A stretch of DNA of 64,000 bases from Marinobacter sp. LV10R510-11A (GTDB taxonomy: Bacteria > Pseudomonadota > Gammaproteobacteria > Pseudomonadales > Oleiphilaceae). The translations under genes were made by a program, and so were the position numbers. Below, in pieces: positions 35,721-46,129 of this stretch (within the stretch, counting starts at the first letter, position 1; every line of letters begins with the position of its first letter). Under the pieces are notes generated by a model that had not been told where the DNA came from, searched no databases, and saw only the letters and a list, made by a program, of their open reading frames with translations. The stretch covers positions 496,001 through 560,000 of the forward strand of contig NZ_LT907980.1 of assembly GCF_900215155.1 (NCBI RefSeq), in the 5' to 3' direction.

Positions 35721-37004
35721 ATGGCAGATGAAAAAAACGGCAGAGGCGACGATAACGGTAAGTTGCTCTACTGCTCGTTTTGTGGAAAGAGCCAGCATGA
35801 AGTCCGTAAGCTCATTGCAGGGCCTTCGGTGTTCATCTGCGACGAGTGTGTCGACCTGTGCAACGATATTATCCGTGAAGAGATTCAGGAGAACGCGCAG
35901 GAGGAGCCGAGCGATCGTCTTCCGACACCGGCTGAGATCCGCAATACGCTTGATGAATATGTCATCGGCCAGGATCGCGCCAAGGTTGTGCTCGCGGTAG
36001 CGGTCTATAACCACTACAAGCGCCTCCAGTATGGTGAAGGTAAGGGCGATGTCGAGCTTGGCAAAAGTAACATTCTGCTGATTGGCCCCACGGGTAGTGG
36101 TAAAACGCTTCTCGCAGAGACTCTGGCGCGCATGCTTAATGTGCCATTCACCATCGCAGATGCCACAACGCTTACGGAAGCCGGCTATGTGGGTGAAGAT
36201 GTTGAGAACATCATCCAGAAGCTGCTTCAGAAGTGCGATTACGATGTGGAAAAAGCCCAACGGGGCATTGTGTATATCGATGAGATCGACAAGATTTCCC
36301 GCAAGTCTGATAACCCTTCCATCACCCGGGATGTTTCAGGCGAGGGCGTTCAGCAGGCATTGCTGAAGTTGATTGAAGGTACCGTTGCCTCTGTGCCACC
36401 TCAAGGTGGGCGTAAGCATCCCCAGCAGGAATTCTTGCAAGTAGATACCGGCAATATGCTGTTTATCTGCGGTGGTGCGTTTGCCGGCTTGGACAAAGTT
36501 ATCCGTGATCGTACTGAAAAGAGCAGTATCGGCTTCTCGGCGGCAGTTGCCAGCCACGATGACAGCAAGAATATGGGTGACGTGATCAAGAACGTTGAGA
36601 CAGAAGATCTTGTCAAATACGGTCTGATCCCGGAATTTGTAGGGCGCCTGCCGGTTGTTGCCACTCTGAACGAGTTGGATGAAGATGCTCTTGTGCAGAT
36701 TCTGACGGAACCGAAAAACTCCCTAACCAGGCAGTATCAGAAGCTGTTTGATATGGAGGGAGTAGAGTTGGACTTCCGTGATGACGCGCTGCGTGCCGTC
36801 GCTGGCAAGGCTCTGATGCGCAAAACCGGCGCCCGAGGTCTTCGCTCCATCATGGAGGCCACGTTGCTCGACACCATGTATCAGATTCCGTCTGAGCATG
36901 GCATTTCCAAAGTTGTGATTGATGAAAGTGTCATCAAGGGCGACTCGGAACCGTTCAAGATTTATGCGAATACCGATCACGCCAAGGCTGTGCCTGATGA
37001 TTAA
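35721..37004 (+). CDS. clpX: ClpX ATPase, specificity subunit of ClpXP
   Basis: 427 aa. The N-terminal zinc-binding domain has two CxxC pairs ([12 protein letters not shown]...[12 protein letters not shown]). The AAA+ module contains Walker A ([17 protein letters not shown]), Walker B ([16 protein letters not shown]) and the sensor 2 region ([17 protein letters not shown]). It unfolds tagged substrates such as SsrA-tagged proteins and feeds ClpP. Confidence 0.97.
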   Translation: MADEKNGRGDDNGKLLYCSFCGKSQHEVRKLIAGPSVFICDECVDLCNDIIREEIQENAQEEPSDRLPTPAEIRNTLDEYVIGQDRAKVVLAVAVYNHYKRLQYGEGKGDVELGKSNILLIGPTGSGKTLLAETLARMLNVPFTIADATTLTEAGYVGEDVENIIQKLLQKCDYDVEKAQRGIVYIDEIDKISRKSDNPSITRDVSGEGVQQALLKLIEGTVASVPPQGGRKHPQQEFLQVDTGNMLFICGGAFAGLDKVIRDRTEKSSIGFSAAVASHDDSKNMGDVIKNVETEDLVKYGLIPEFVGRLPVVATLNELDEDALVQILTEPKNSLTRQYQKLFDMEGVELDFRDDALRAVAGKALMRKTGARGLRSIMEATLLDTMYQIPSEHGISKVVIDESVIKGDSEPFKIYANTDHAKAVPDD

Positions 37005-37042
37005 TAGGGCTTTCACAGCTGAGTGATATAACCGGTGGAAAT

Positions 37043-37068
37043 AAAAAGGGGCGAAACGCCCCTTTTTT
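37043..37068 (+). terminator. Terminator of clpX
   Basis: AAAAAGGGGCG, loop AAA, CGCCCC and a T run. Confidence 0.9.
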
Positions 37069-37114
37069 AATGGTTTGTATCAGAAGCGCTTAGTGCTGTG
37101 TTGTTTGGTAAAAA

Positions 37115-37143
37115 GATTGCAATTTCAACGGCCGCCCCAATGA
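37115..37143 (+). promoter_or_regulatory. Possible heat-shock (sigma-32-type) promoter of lon
   Basis: GATTGCAA, then 12 bases, then CCCCAATG, upstream of lon. It resembles the sigma-32 pattern (CTTGAAA, 11-14 bases, CCCCATNT), and lon is a heat-shock gene in related bacteria. Neither box is a perfect match. Confidence 0.35.
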
Positions 37144-37183
37144 AGGGTGATATGCTGAATGAAACAAAGTCAGAGGATTCCTT

Positions 37184-39601
37184 ATGACCCTGATACCCGA
37201 AGATATCGTGCAAGAATACCCGCTGCTTCCTCTCCGCGACGTAGTGGTGTTTCCGCACATGGTGGTTCCCTTGTTTGTGGGCCGCGAAAAATCCATCCAG
37301 GCTCTGGAAGCCGCAATGGAAGGAAGCAAGGAAATCCTCCTGGTGGCCCAACGGGACGCCTCCACGGATGAGCCAGGCCCGAAGGATGTGTTCGATATGG
37401 GCACGCTGGCCACAGTGCTGCAGATGCTGCGCCTGCCAGACGGCACTGTAAAAGTGCTGGTTGAGGGTAATGCTCGGGCGGCAATTAGTGACATTTCTGA
37501 GGCTGAGTACATGTCCGGTGGCGCTACGCTGATGGACGAAGTAGCTCTGCCCGAGCGCGAAGAAAAAGTGCTCCTGAAAACCCTGATGGACGAGTTTGAA
37601 AAGTATGTAAAGCTGTCCAGAAAAGTGCCATCGGAAGTCTCAAACGCTCTGAGCGGAATAGAAGAGTTGGCGCGCCTTGCAGACACCATGGCCGCCCATC
37701 TTGAAATGCATATTCCGGATAAGCAGGAGCTTCTGGAAGCGCTCGACCTGAACCTTCGTGTGGAACTTCTGCTTGGTAAGCTGGATGGCGAGATCGACCT
37801 GATTGAGGTGGAGAAGCGCATCCGTGGCCGCGTAAAGAAACAGATGGAGCGCAGTCAGCGCGAGTACTATCTGAATGAACAGATGAAAGCTATTCAGAAA
37901 GAAATGGGTAACCTGGGTGAAGGTAATAACGATTTTGAAGAGCTCGAGCAGAAGCTCGAAGAAGCCGGCTTGCCTGAAGAGGCTCGCAAGAAAACCGAGG
38001 TTGAGCTGAACAAGCTCAAGATGATGTCGCCTATGTCTGCCGAGGCCACGGTTGTCCGCGGTTATATCGATTGGATGCTGGCGGTACCTTGGAAAAAACG
38101 CAGCCGTGTACGCCACGATATTGAAAAGGCCCGGGAGATTCTCGATGAGGATCACTACGGCCTTGACGAGGTCAAGAAGCGTATTCTTGAATACCTTGCG
38201 GTGCAGAGTCGCGTGAAAAAAGTAAAGGGGCCTGTGCTGTGTCTGGTGGGCCCTCCGGGTGTTGGTAAGACATCCCTTGGCCAATCAATCGCTCGGGCTA
38301 CAAATCGCAAGTACACGCGGATGGCCCTTGGTGGTGTGCGCGATGAGGCTGAGATTCGTGGCCACCGTAAAACCTATATTGGCGCGCTGCCCGGAAAGTT
38401 GTTGCAGAAGCTATCCAAGGTGGGGGTAAAAAACCCGCTGTTCCTGTTCGATGAGATCGACAAGTTGGGTATGGATCACCGCGGTGACCCTGCGTCTGCG
38501 TTGCTGGAAGTCCTGGATCCTGAGCAGAACCATACGTTCAATGACCATTACCTGGAAGTGGACTACGATCTTTCCGATGTGATGTTCGTGTGTACGTCCA
38601 ACTCCATGGACATTCCGGCCGCACTGCTGGATCGAATGGAAATTATCCGGATCCCGGGTTATACGGAAGATGAGAAGGTTAACATTGCGCTCAAATACCT
38701 GGTGCCTAAGCAAAACAAGGCTAACGGCCTGCGTAAGGATGAGTTGACGCTGCCAGAAGAAACCCTGCGTGATTTGGTTCGTTATTATACTCGCGAGGCT
38801 GGTGTGCGTGGTCTCGAGCGGGAAATTGCCAAGATATGCAGAAAGGTTGTTCGCGAGCATGTGGAAGCCGGTGACAAGGCGACCGTAACCATTGATCCTG
38901 AGTTGCTTGAGCATTATTCAGGCGTACGCAAGGTTAGTTTCGGGCTCGCTGAAGAAACCAATCAGGTGGGCCAGGTGACGGGTCTGGCTTGGACTCAGGT
39001 AGGCGGCGAATTGTTGACCATTGAGTGTGCACTTACTCCTGGTAAGGGCAGGGTTGTAAAAACCGGCTCCCTAGGGGACGTGATGCAGGAGTCGATTCAG
39101 ACCGCGCTTACCGTGGTAAGAAGCCGTGCCCCAGGGCTCGGTATTGCTGACGATTTCCACGAAAAACACGATCTACACGTGCACGTACCTGAAGGTGCGA
39201 CCCCAAAAGATGGCCCCAGTGCCGGTATTGGAATGTGCACAGCACTCGTTTCTGCACTGACCAAAATTCCGGTACGTGCAGACGTCGCGATGACCGGTGA
39301 GATTACGCTTCGTGGTCGGGTGTTGGCCATTGGCGGGCTTAAAGAGAAGCTCCTTGCGGCCCATCGAGGGGGTATAAAAACCATCATCATTCCAGATGAA
39401 AACGTTAGGGATATCAAAGAGATACCGGATAATATTAAGGCGTCTCTTGAGATTATTCCGGTGAAATGGATCGATGAAGTTTTGGATATTGCTTTGGCCT
39501 ATGCACCCGAGCCACACGCGGCCAGTTCTTCGTCTAAAGCGACGTCTGGGAAACCACGTGACGACGAAAGCGACAGTGCAGAGCGCATAAATACACATTA
39601 A
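37184..39601 (+). CDS. lon: Lon ATP-dependent protease
   Basis: 805 aa. The N-terminal substrate domain begins [20 protein letters not shown]. The AAA+ module has Walker A ([19 protein letters not shown]) and Walker B ([12 protein letters not shown]). The protease domain carries the catalytic Ser in [11 protein letters not shown] and the Lys in [15 protein letters not shown]. The C-terminal tail after YAPEPHA is Ser/Lys-rich and variable. It degrades misfolded and short-lived regulatory proteins in the cytoplasm. Confidence 0.97.
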   Translation: MTLIPEDIVQEYPLLPLRDVVVFPHMVVPLFVGREKSIQALEAAMEGSKEILLVAQRDASTDEPGPKDVFDMGTLATVLQMLRLPDGTVKVLVEGNARAAISDISEAEYMSGGATLMDEVALPEREEKVLLKTLMDEFEKYVKLSRKVPSEVSNALSGIEELARLADTMAAHLEMHIPDKQELLEALDLNLRVELLLGKLDGEIDLIEVEKRIRGRVKKQMERSQREYYLNEQMKAIQKEMGNLGEGNNDFEELEQKLEEAGLPEEARKKTEVELNKLKMMSPMSAEATVVRGYIDWMLAVPWKKRSRVRHDIEKAREILDEDHYGLDEVKKRILEYLAVQSRVKKVKGPVLCLVGPPGVGKTSLGQSIARATNRKYTRMALGGVRDEAEIRGHRKTYIGALPGKLLQKLSKVGVKNPLFLFDEIDKLGMDHRGDPASALLEVLDPEQNHTFNDHYLEVDYDLSDVMFVCTSNSMDIPAALLDRMEIIRIPGYTEDEKVNIALKYLVPKQNKANGLRKDELTLPEETLRDLVRYYTREAGVRGLEREIAKICRKVVREHVEAGDKATVTIDPELLEHYSGVRKVSFGLAEETNQVGQVTGLAWTQVGGELLTIECALTPGKGRVVKTGSLGDVMQESIQTALTVVRSRAPGLGIADDFHEKHDLHVHVPEGATPKDGPSAGIGMCTALVSALTKIPVRADVAMTGEITLRGRVLAIGGLKEKLLAAHRGGIKTIIIPDENVRDIKEIPDNIKASLEIIPVKWIDEVLDIALAYAPEPHAASSSSKATSGKPRDDESDSAERINTH

Positions 39602-39616
39602 AGCTTGGATGAGTTG

Positions 39617-39646
39617 TTGACATGCCGGAGAGCCCATTGGTATAAC
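39617..39646 (+). promoter_or_regulatory. Likely sigma-70 promoter of hupB
   Basis: TTGACA (39617-39622), 18 bases, then TATAAC (39641-39646), about 195 bases before the hupB start codon. The -35 is perfect and the -10 is one base off. Histone-like genes often have a long leader. Confidence 0.6.
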
Positions 39647-39840
39647 TGTTTCGCCGTGAAGCAGCCTATACCAAGGGCTCCCGCGCAATAAGTGCCTATT
39701 CCAAACACCGGTTGAATGCCGAAAGGAATAAGAAAACCGAAGAATGGAATTCTCCGACCGCTTATGCGATAGTCGAGAACGTCCGAGAAAAAAACAAACC
39801 AACATATAACATCTTCAACCTGACAGCGAAGGGGTTTAGT

Positions 39841-40113
39841 GTGAATAAGTCCGAACTAATCGATGCAATTGCAGAGTCCGCAGATATTTCCAAAGCCGCC
39901 GCTGGCCGCGCTTTGGACGCAATGACCAACTCTATCACCGGTGCCCTCAAAGAAGGCGATCAGGTTACTCTGATCGGTTTTGGCACTTTCTCAGTGAAAG
40001 ATCGTGCTGCACGCACGGGTCGCAACCCGCAAACGGGTGCCGAGATCAAGATTGCGGCCTCTAAAGTGCCTGGGTTCAAAGCAGGTAAGGCCCTGAAAGA
40101 CGCCGTTAAGTAA
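39841..40113 (+). CDS. hupB: DNA-binding protein HU-beta
   Basis: 90 aa, from a GTG at 39841 with AAGGGG seven bases upstream. The longer open frame from 39712 is rejected because HU proteins begin (M)[10 protein letters not shown]. The DNA-binding arm signature [20 protein letters not shown] is complete. It compacts the nucleoid. Its terminator lies at 40164-40194. Confidence 0.96.
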   Translation: MNKSELIDAIAESADISKAAAGRALDAMTNSITGALKEGDQVTLIGFGTFSVKDRAARTGRNPQTGAEIKIAASKVPGFKAGKALKDAVK

Positions 40114-40163
40114 CGGTTCTTTCTCCGGCGTCTCCTGCCCAAGGGAGTCGCCAAGAAGAATTC

Positions 40164-40194
40164 AAGGCGCATTCCGACAGGGTGCGCCTTTTTA
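40164..40194 (+). terminator. Terminator of hupB
   Basis: AAGGCGCA and TGCGCCTT arms around a 12-base loop, then T. Confidence 0.85.
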
Positions 40195-40276
40195 CGTTGA
40201 GTGCATCGGCAGCAGGCTTTGATACCGCCGCCAAATGATAAAAACTGCACGACCTTGACAGGGGTTCGGGAGAAAC

Positions 40277-42130
40277 ATGCTTCAAGATATTCGGGATAAT
40301 TCCCAAGGCACTATTGCCAAGATCATTATCGGTCTGTTGATCGTGTCACTCTCCATCTGGGGAATGGATGCCATTGTTGGTGGCTTCTCCGGCGAGCCGG
40401 AAGTGGCAACCGTTAACGGTGAGGACATCACCGAGCGGGAATTCCTGCGGGTTGTCCAGATGGAAAGTCAGCGTCGTCTGTCGGAGATGGAACGTCCCGA
40501 TCCGGCCATGCTGAACGAAGACCAGATCCGCCAGAACGTACTCGATTCCCTGGTTCAGGAGCAGGTGTTGATTCAAGACGCCAAAGCCCAGGGGCTTGCT
40601 CTCAATGATGCGGGTATAGATGCTCTGATTACCCAAATGCCACAGTTTCAGGTTGATGGAGAATTTAACCGTGATCGTTTTGTAGCTTCCGTGCGCAACC
40701 TCGGCATGGGTGTGGGTGAATTCCGTGAAGCCATGCGCAAACAATATGTGGTCAATCAGATCCGTGGCGGCGTTGTGCAGAGCGGTCTTGTTGCAAGCGC
40801 GAATGCCGCGCAGCTTCTGCGTATCCAGAACCAGACTCGGAACTTCCGCGTTGTTCAGATTCCCGCAAGCGCGGTATCTGATGAGCTTGAGGTTGCCAGC
40901 GCAGACATCGAAGCCTTCTACCAAGAGAACAGCGACGCATTTCGGCAGCCTGATCAAGTAGACGCGGTCTACATAACCTTATCGCTGGGTGCCCTGGCAG
41001 AGAAAATCGAGATCAGTGAAGAGGATCTTGAAGCCTACTATGAGCAGCGCGCTGGTGACTTGGCCCGTGAGGAGCGTCGTGCGTCTCATATTCTGATTGA
41101 AGATGGTGCCGATGCTACGCAGACCATGGCCTCCATCAAGGAGCGATTGGACGCAGGCGAGAGCTTTGAAGATCTGGCGAAAGAGGTGTCAGTTGATACT
41201 GTTTCCGCGAAAGAGGGCGGCGACCTTGGTTATGCGGGCCGTGGCGTTTACGACGAGGCCTTTGAGGAAGCTTTGTTTGCACTGGAGGAGGGCAAGGTAT
41301 CAGACCCTGTGAAAACCAGTTTTGGTGTACATCTGATTCGCTTGGACGACGTTCGGCGCTCAGAGGTCCCGGCGCTGGCAGAGCTTGAGCAGAAGCTTCG
41401 CACCGAACTTGCCCGTGAGCGCGCCCAAGAAGAATACGCAGAAGTACGCGCAGAACTGGCAGACTCGGCCTACAGCTCAGACGATCTGGTCGGCCCGGCC
41501 GAAGAAATGGGCCTGGAAATCCGCAAAGTTTCTGGTGTTACCAAAGATGGTGGTCAGGCACCGTTTGACCATGCAGGCTTGGTTCGTCAGCTCTTCTCAG
41601 AAGACGTCCTTGAAGGCGGATTCAATACCGAGCTGATCGACGTTGGCGATAATGTTTCCGTTGTTGCCCGTGTTGGCGAATACCGCGAGGCCCAAAAGCT
41701 TGCCCTTGAGGATGTTAAAGACGATATTCGCCGCAGTCTCGAGGCTCGCAAGACCCGAGAAATGCTTGCCGACCGCGCTGATGCCATCATTGCCAGCCTT
41801 AAGAAAGGCGAAGCTCTAGATGCGCTGAATGCGGGCGACTGGGAGCGGTTTGAAGATCAGGCGCGAAATGCTGCACGCGCTGATCCGCGGGTCGTGCAGA
41901 CTGTTTTCGCTTTGGCCCGTCCCGGTGATGGTGAGCCGAGCTACGGCACCGCGATCACACAGGATGGTGTTGCGGTCATTGCACTGGATGCCGTAAATGA
42001 AGGCGAGGCAGAAAAAGGTAGCGGTGACCTAGACCAGTTGCGTACGTTCTTGGCGTCACTTGAAGGCCAGCGTGAATACGCAGCCTATCAGCAGTTCCTG
42101 AGAAACAGCGCCGAAGTATCACGGCCATAA
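40277..42130 (+). CDS. ppiD: Periplasmic folding chaperone/peptidyl-prolyl isomerase PpiD
   Basis: 617 aa. A single N-terminal membrane anchor (TIAKIIIGLLIVSLSIWGMD) holds a SurA-like chaperone domain in the periplasm. The parvulin domain (about residues 265-365) reads RRASHILIEDGADATQTMAS and KEGGDLGYAGRGVYDEAFEE. It assists folding of secreted proteins near the Sec translocon. The position after lon-hupB is conserved. Confidence 0.95.
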   Translation: MLQDIRDNSQGTIAKIIIGLLIVSLSIWGMDAIVGGFSGEPEVATVNGEDITEREFLRVVQMESQRRLSEMERPDPAMLNEDQIRQNVLDSLVQEQVLIQDAKAQGLALNDAGIDALITQMPQFQVDGEFNRDRFVASVRNLGMGVGEFREAMRKQYVVNQIRGGVVQSGLVASANAAQLLRIQNQTRNFRVVQIPASAVSDELEVASADIEAFYQENSDAFRQPDQVDAVYITLSLGALAEKIEISEEDLEAYYEQRAGDLAREERRASHILIEDGADATQTMASIKERLDAGESFEDLAKEVSVDTVSAKEGGDLGYAGRGVYDEAFEEALFALEEGKVSDPVKTSFGVHLIRLDDVRRSEVPALAELEQKLRTELARERAQEEYAEVRAELADSAYSSDDLVGPAEEMGLEIRKVSGVTKDGGQAPFDHAGLVRQLFSEDVLEGGFNTELIDVGDNVSVVARVGEYREAQKLALEDVKDDIRRSLEARKTREMLADRADAIIASLKKGEALDALNAGDWERFEDQARNAARADPRVVQTVFALARPGDGEPSYGTAITQDGVAVIALDAVNEGEAEKGSGDLDQLRTFLASLEGQREYAAYQQFLRNSAEVSRP

Positions 42131-42144
42131 GGCAGCGCTGAAAT

Positions 42145-42184
42145 AAAAAACCCGGGCAACTTCACGTGTTGTCCGGGTTTTTTA
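42145..42184 (+). terminator. Bidirectional terminator between ppiD and hexR
   Basis: AAAAAACCCGGGCAAC pairs with GTTGTCCGGGTTTTTT (one mismatch), suited to the convergent ppiD and hexR genes. Confidence 0.88.
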
Positions 42185-42206
42185 TTGCCTTTGGTAAGGC
42201 GCGCTT

Positions 42207-43088
42207 TCAGTCAGGAGTTGATGGGAACCGGGTAGGTATCAGGCTGTCTTTGATTTTCTTGAGGTGCCCAAGAAAATCTGCGCCGCGTTTTAGCGTGACT
42301 CCCGTGGCCAGTATATCGATAATTGTCAGGTGGATGATTCTGGATGACATGGGCATATAGACCTCGATATCCTCTGGGGCTGTGACTTCCAGCGCCGTTG
42401 TGCAGACCTCCGAAAGCGGGGAGTTCGGCGTTGTGATGCCAATCACGGTGGCGCCGTTATCCCGAGCAATGCGGGCAATATCGACGGTTTCTCTGGTGCG
42501 CCCAGTATAAGAGATCATCACAATGACATCCCCTACACTCGCGCCCGCAGCGACCATTCGCTGCATCAGGGCGTCGTCATAAGACATGACCGGAATGTTA
42601 AAACGGAAAAACTTGTGCTGGGCATCAAGCGCCACAGACGCGGAGCCTCCCATGCCAAAAAAGTTGATTTGTTTTGCCTGAATCAGATAGTCGATGGCCG
42701 TTGCTAATGCCTGGGGATCCAATGCCTGACGAGCTTTGTCGAGATTGGACATCGTGCTCAGCATGATTTTGTCAGCAAACTCTGCAACTGTGTCGTCAGG
42801 CTCGATGTTTTGGCCAATATAGGGTGTGCCGGTGGCGATGCTCTGGGCAAGGCGGATTTTGAAATCTGGGAAGCCCGTGGCCGAGAAGCCCCGACAAAAT
42901 CGGTTGACGGTCGGCTCGCTGACGTTGGAAGCCCGGGCCAAAGCCGCAATGCTGTACCGGGTGGCGGCACTCGGGTCGCGCAGGATAGCCTCCGCCACCT
43001 TACGTTCTGACTTGTTCAGAGTCTCCAGCCGGGATTGAATATCCTCAAGCAAATTGTCATCACGATGCGCCCGATTTGCGGCCATCAA
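42207..43088 (-). CDS. hexR: RpiR-family regulator of central carbon metabolism, HexR
   Basis: 293 aa. The N-terminal RpiR helix-turn-helix (IAALARASNVSEPTVNRFCR) is followed by a SIS sugar-phosphate-binding domain (INFFGMGGSASVALDAQHKF and VIVMISYTGRTRETVDIARI). HexR represses zwf, edd, eda and gap in Pseudomonas and releases DNA when it binds the Entner-Doudoroff intermediate KDPG. It is divergent from zwf-pgl-eda here, which supports the assignment. Confidence 0.92.
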   Translation of the reverse strand: MMAANRAHRDDNLLEDIQSRLETLNKSERKVAEAILRDPSAATRYSIAALARASNVSEPTVNRFCRGFSATGFPDFKIRLAQSIATGTPYIGQNIEPDDTVAEFADKIMLSTMSNLDKARQALDPQALATAIDYLIQAKQINFFGMGGSASVALDAQHKFFRFNIPVMSYDDALMQRMVAAGASVGDVIVMISYTGRTRETVDIARIARDNGATVIGITTPNSPLSEVCTTALEVTAPEDIEVYMPMSSRIIHLTIIDILATGVTLKRGADFLGHLKKIKDSLIPTRFPSTPD

Positions 43089-43217
43089 ACTACTCCCTGA
43101 ATTCTGGGTGGAATCATTATTGAATATGAACTGATTATACCGTGATTTTACCGTATTTTGGGTAGTAAACGTATCAATCTCAGGGATTCCACTTGGATTG
43201 ATCTGAGCTCGGTGTCA

Positions 43218-43241
43218 TTATTTAAATATAATTACTACATT
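43218..43241. promoter_or_regulatory. Candidate HexR operator before zwf
   Basis: Read on the minus strand, the sequence TGTAGTAATTATATTTAAAT resembles one arm of the HexR consensus TGTARTWWWATTACA, with the second arm degenerate. It lies between hexR and zwf, about 57 bases before the zwf start. Confidence 0.4.
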
Positions 43242-43297
43242 TTAAACCGAATGCAGGCGCGTCTGTCGTTGCCTGGTTCTCCGGAGAGATGAATCCA

Positions 43298-44773
43298 ATG
43301 GTCAACAAGATCACGACCCGTTGCGACATTATGCTGTTTGGCGCTCTGGGTGACTTGGCCCAACGAAAGCTGTTTCCGGCTTTTTATCAGCTGGAGAGAG
43401 CCGGCCTTTTGGCTGATGGCAGTAAAATACTGGCGCTTGCGCGGCAAGACACGGACACCACGGCTGTTCGCAAACAGTTGTTGAACAGTTTGGAGCAGCA
43501 CGTAAAACCTGATGAGTTTGATCGCTCTTTGGCAGAGGCCTTTCTGCAGAGGGTTGAATATCAGGTTCTGGATTTTCGGGACAGCGAAGGGTTTCAGGTT
43601 CTCAATGATTGGCGTGATGAGCACAGCAATGAACTGATTGTTTATATGGCTTGTCCGCCCAGTATGTACGGTGTCATTGCCCGCAATCTCCGGTCATCCA
43701 GTTGTTGCACCGAAAAGACGCGGGTTGTTGTTGAAAAGCCCATTGGTCACGACCTTGAATCGTCTCGTGTGATAAATGATGAGCTTGGGGAGGTCTATGA
43801 TGAAAGCCAGCTCTTTCGGATCGATCATTATCTGGGCAAGGAAACCGTTCAGAACCTGATCGCATTGCGCTTCGCCAACAATCTGTTCGCATCTCAGTGG
43901 GATCAGAATCATATTTCTCACGTGGAAATATCCGTTGCAGAGAGCGTGGGTATTGAAGGCCGCTGGGGCTATTTTGATAAAGCCGGGCAAATCCGCGACA
44001 TGATACAAAACCACATGCTTCAGTTGTTGTGCCTGATTGCCATGGATCCGCCCACAGATTTGTCTGCCGACAGTATTCGTGATGAAAAGGTAAAAGTACT
44101 CAAAGCGCTGCGCACAATTACTCCGGACATGATGGAAAGTCACGTGGTACGGGGCCAGTACACCGCGGGCACCAGCATGGGGGAGTCGGTTTCCGGCTAT
44201 CTGGAAGAAGACGACGCGAATAAGAGAAGCGAAACAGAAACCTTTGTGGCGTTGAAAGTAGAAATCGACAACTGGCGCTGGTCTGGCGTGCCATTTTATA
44301 TCCGCACCGGTAAGCGCCTTCCGGAAAAGCTGTCCCAGATTATTATCCACTTTAAGCCGGCTCCCCATTATATTTTTGACCAGGATCAGAAGCATCTGGC
44401 GAACAACAAGCTGATTATCCGGCTGCAGCCGGATGAAGGCATGTCTCTTAAGATACTAACCAAGGATCAGGGCTTGCACAAAGGCATGCGGCTACGCCAA
44501 GGGCCGCTTGAGCTGACGTTTTCAGAAGCCTTCGAAACCGAGCGCATCCCCGATGCTTATGAGCGCCTACTTTGGGAAGTCATGAAAGGTAATCAGTACC
44601 TGTTTGTGCGGCGTGATGAAGTGGAGCATGCTTGGCGCTGGGTTGACCGGGTTATTCAGAACTGGAGCGATGGCGGTCATCCGCCCAAGCGTTACGCCGC
44701 TGGCACCTGGGGGCCGGTTGCATCCATTGCAATGATTACCCGTGATGGAAGGGGCTGGTATGAAGACGCCTGA
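43298..44773 (+). CDS. zwf: Glucose-6-phosphate 1-dehydrogenase
   Basis: About 491 aa. It oxidises glucose-6-phosphate to 6-phosphogluconolactone, making NADPH. The nucleotide loop is [14 protein letters not shown], and the active-site motif [25 protein letters not shown] signature is present with the catalytic His region. ATG 43298 is preferred because GGAGAG lies nine bases before it; the upstream ATG 43289 directly abuts that site. It overlaps pgl by 14 bases. Confidence 0.96.
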   Translation: MVNKITTRCDIMLFGALGDLAQRKLFPAFYQLERAGLLADGSKILALARQDTDTTAVRKQLLNSLEQHVKPDEFDRSLAEAFLQRVEYQVLDFRDSEGFQVLNDWRDEHSNELIVYMACPPSMYGVIARNLRSSSCCTEKTRVVVEKPIGHDLESSRVINDELGEVYDESQLFRIDHYLGKETVQNLIALRFANNLFASQWDQNHISHVEISVAESVGIEGRWGYFDKAGQIRDMIQNHMLQLLCLIAMDPPTDLSADSIRDEKVKVLKALRTITPDMMESHVVRGQYTAGTSMGESVSGYLEEDDANKRSETETFVALKVEIDNWRWSGVPFYIRTGKRLPEKLSQIIIHFKPAPHYIFDQDQKHLANNKLIIRLQPDEGMSLKILTKDQGLHKGMRLRQGPLELTFSEAFETERIPDAYERLLWEVMKGNQYLFVRRDEVEHAWRWVDRVIQNWSDGGHPPKRYAAGTWGPVASIAMITRDGRGWYEDA

Positions 44774-45482
44774 AGTGGATTTGCCAAAGGGGATAGAGGC
44801 GCATTTTGGAGAATCGCCGCAACAGGTTGCGCTGGCGCTCGCGGACACAGTCGCGGAGTTCCTAAGGAGCCGCCTTCAGAGTGCGCAAAGTGCGAGCCTC
44901 GCGGTTTCTGGGGGCTCCACGCCGGTGCCGTTTTTTCAGGCCTTGTCGCGCAAGCAGCTGGAATGGAGCAGGGTGGATGTTCTACTGGTAGACGAGCGCT
45001 GGGTAGATGAAGCCAATGGGGCCAGCAACACCAAACTCGTAAAAGAGAACCTGCTTCGGAATAACGCAGCGGCCGCACGGTATCTATCGCTGAAGCATAA
45101 AGGCGCTACCCCCGATGAAGGCCTGAGTGCAGCCCAAGCGGAGCTTGCGAGGTTAACGCGCCCGTTGGATGTGCTGATTCTGGGAATGGGCAATGATGGC
45201 CACACTGCGTCTCTGTTCCCTGACGCCCCGGAACTTGCGCATGCTATGGATCCGGGAAACCCGGAAACCCTGGCGGCCATGACGCCGCCATCCCAAACGC
45301 AACAGCGAATTACGCTAACCTATGCACTGATGCGGGAAGCTCGCTTCACGGCACTGCATCTCAAAGGAAGCGACAAACTGGATACACTAAAGCGGGCGTT
45401 GAGCCAGCCGGACGACCTGCTCACTATGCCTGTACGCGGTTTTCTTAAACCTGGCCTGCAGATTTTCTGGAGTAAACAATGA
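44760..45482 (+). CDS. pgl: 6-Phosphogluconolactonase
   Basis: 240 aa from ATG 44760, with GGAAGGGG upstream inside the end of zwf. It hydrolyses 6-phosphogluconolactone. The DevB-type motifs [31 protein letters not shown] and [14 protein letters not shown] are all present. It overlaps eda by four bases, so zwf-pgl-eda is one coupled operon. Confidence 0.95.
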   Translation: MKTPEVDLPKGIEAHFGESPQQVALALADTVAEFLRSRLQSAQSASLAVSGGSTPVPFFQALSRKQLEWSRVDVLLVDERWVDEANGASNTKLVKENLLRNNAAAARYLSLKHKGATPDEGLSAAQAELARLTRPLDVLILGMGNDGHTASLFPDAPELAHAMDPGNPETLAAMTPPSQTQQRITLTYALMREARFTALHLKGSDKLDTLKRALSQPDDLLTMPVRGFLKPGLQIFWSKQ

Positions 45483-46129
45483 CCCAGTTATCCGGATTTC
45501 ATCGCGACCGCATCAGATCGGTTCTGAGTGCTTCACTATTGATGCCTGTTATCACCATAAAGCACGCCGACGATGCGGTACCGCTTTGTCAGGCGCTGTT
45601 TGATGGTGGGATTCGCGTGATGGAAATAACCCTGCGTACGGAGCATGGGCTTAAAGCGATCAAAAGCGTGCGCGAAGCCCTCCCGGAAGCTTGGGTTGGC
45701 GCCGGAACCGTGACCAGTCTTGCCCAATACCGCCAGGCAGAAGCGGCTGGAGCCCAGTTTATCGTCACCCCCGGCCTTACTGAAGCGCTTCTTGAGTTCT
45801 CGTTAACCTCCGAAGCACCTCTTTTGCCAGGTGTTTCAACAGCCTCAGAGCTGCTTCTGGGATATGGCCTTGGCTACCGCGAGTTCAAGTTTTTTCCAGC
45901 AGAAGTGGCGGGTGGAACTCGTGCCCTCAAGGCCCTTAATGGCCCGTTCCCCGATGTCACCTTTTGCCCGACCGGCGGCATTCGCCGCGAAACAGCCAGA
46001 GACTACCTAGCCCTGAGCAATGTACAAACGGTAGGGGGCAGCTGGCTGACGCCTGACGAGGTCGTTGCGACGAAAGACTGGGCTAGGATCACTGAAATTG
46101 CGGCGGGTAGCCTCTCGGATATCAGCTGA
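45479..46129 (+). CDS. eda: KDPG aldolase (2-dehydro-3-deoxy-phosphogluconate aldolase)
   Basis: 216 aa. It splits KDPG into pyruvate and glyceraldehyde-3-phosphate. The Schiff-base Lys lies in YREFKFFPAEVAGG; VMEITLRTEHGL provides the catalytic Glu; the phosphate site is CPTGGI. It is coupled to pgl (ATGA overlap). Its stop codon overlaps the pyk stop codon region by eight bases on the opposite strand. Confidence 0.96.
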   Translation: MTQLSGFHRDRIRSVLSASLLMPVITIKHADDAVPLCQALFDGGIRVMEITLRTEHGLKAIKSVREALPEAWVGAGTVTSLAQYRQAEAAGAQFIVTPGLTEALLEFSLTSEAPLLPGVSTASELLLGYGLGYREFKFFPAEVAGGTRALKALNGPFPDVTFCPTGGIRRETARDYLALSNVQTVGGSWLTPDEVVATKDWARITEIAAGSLSDIS

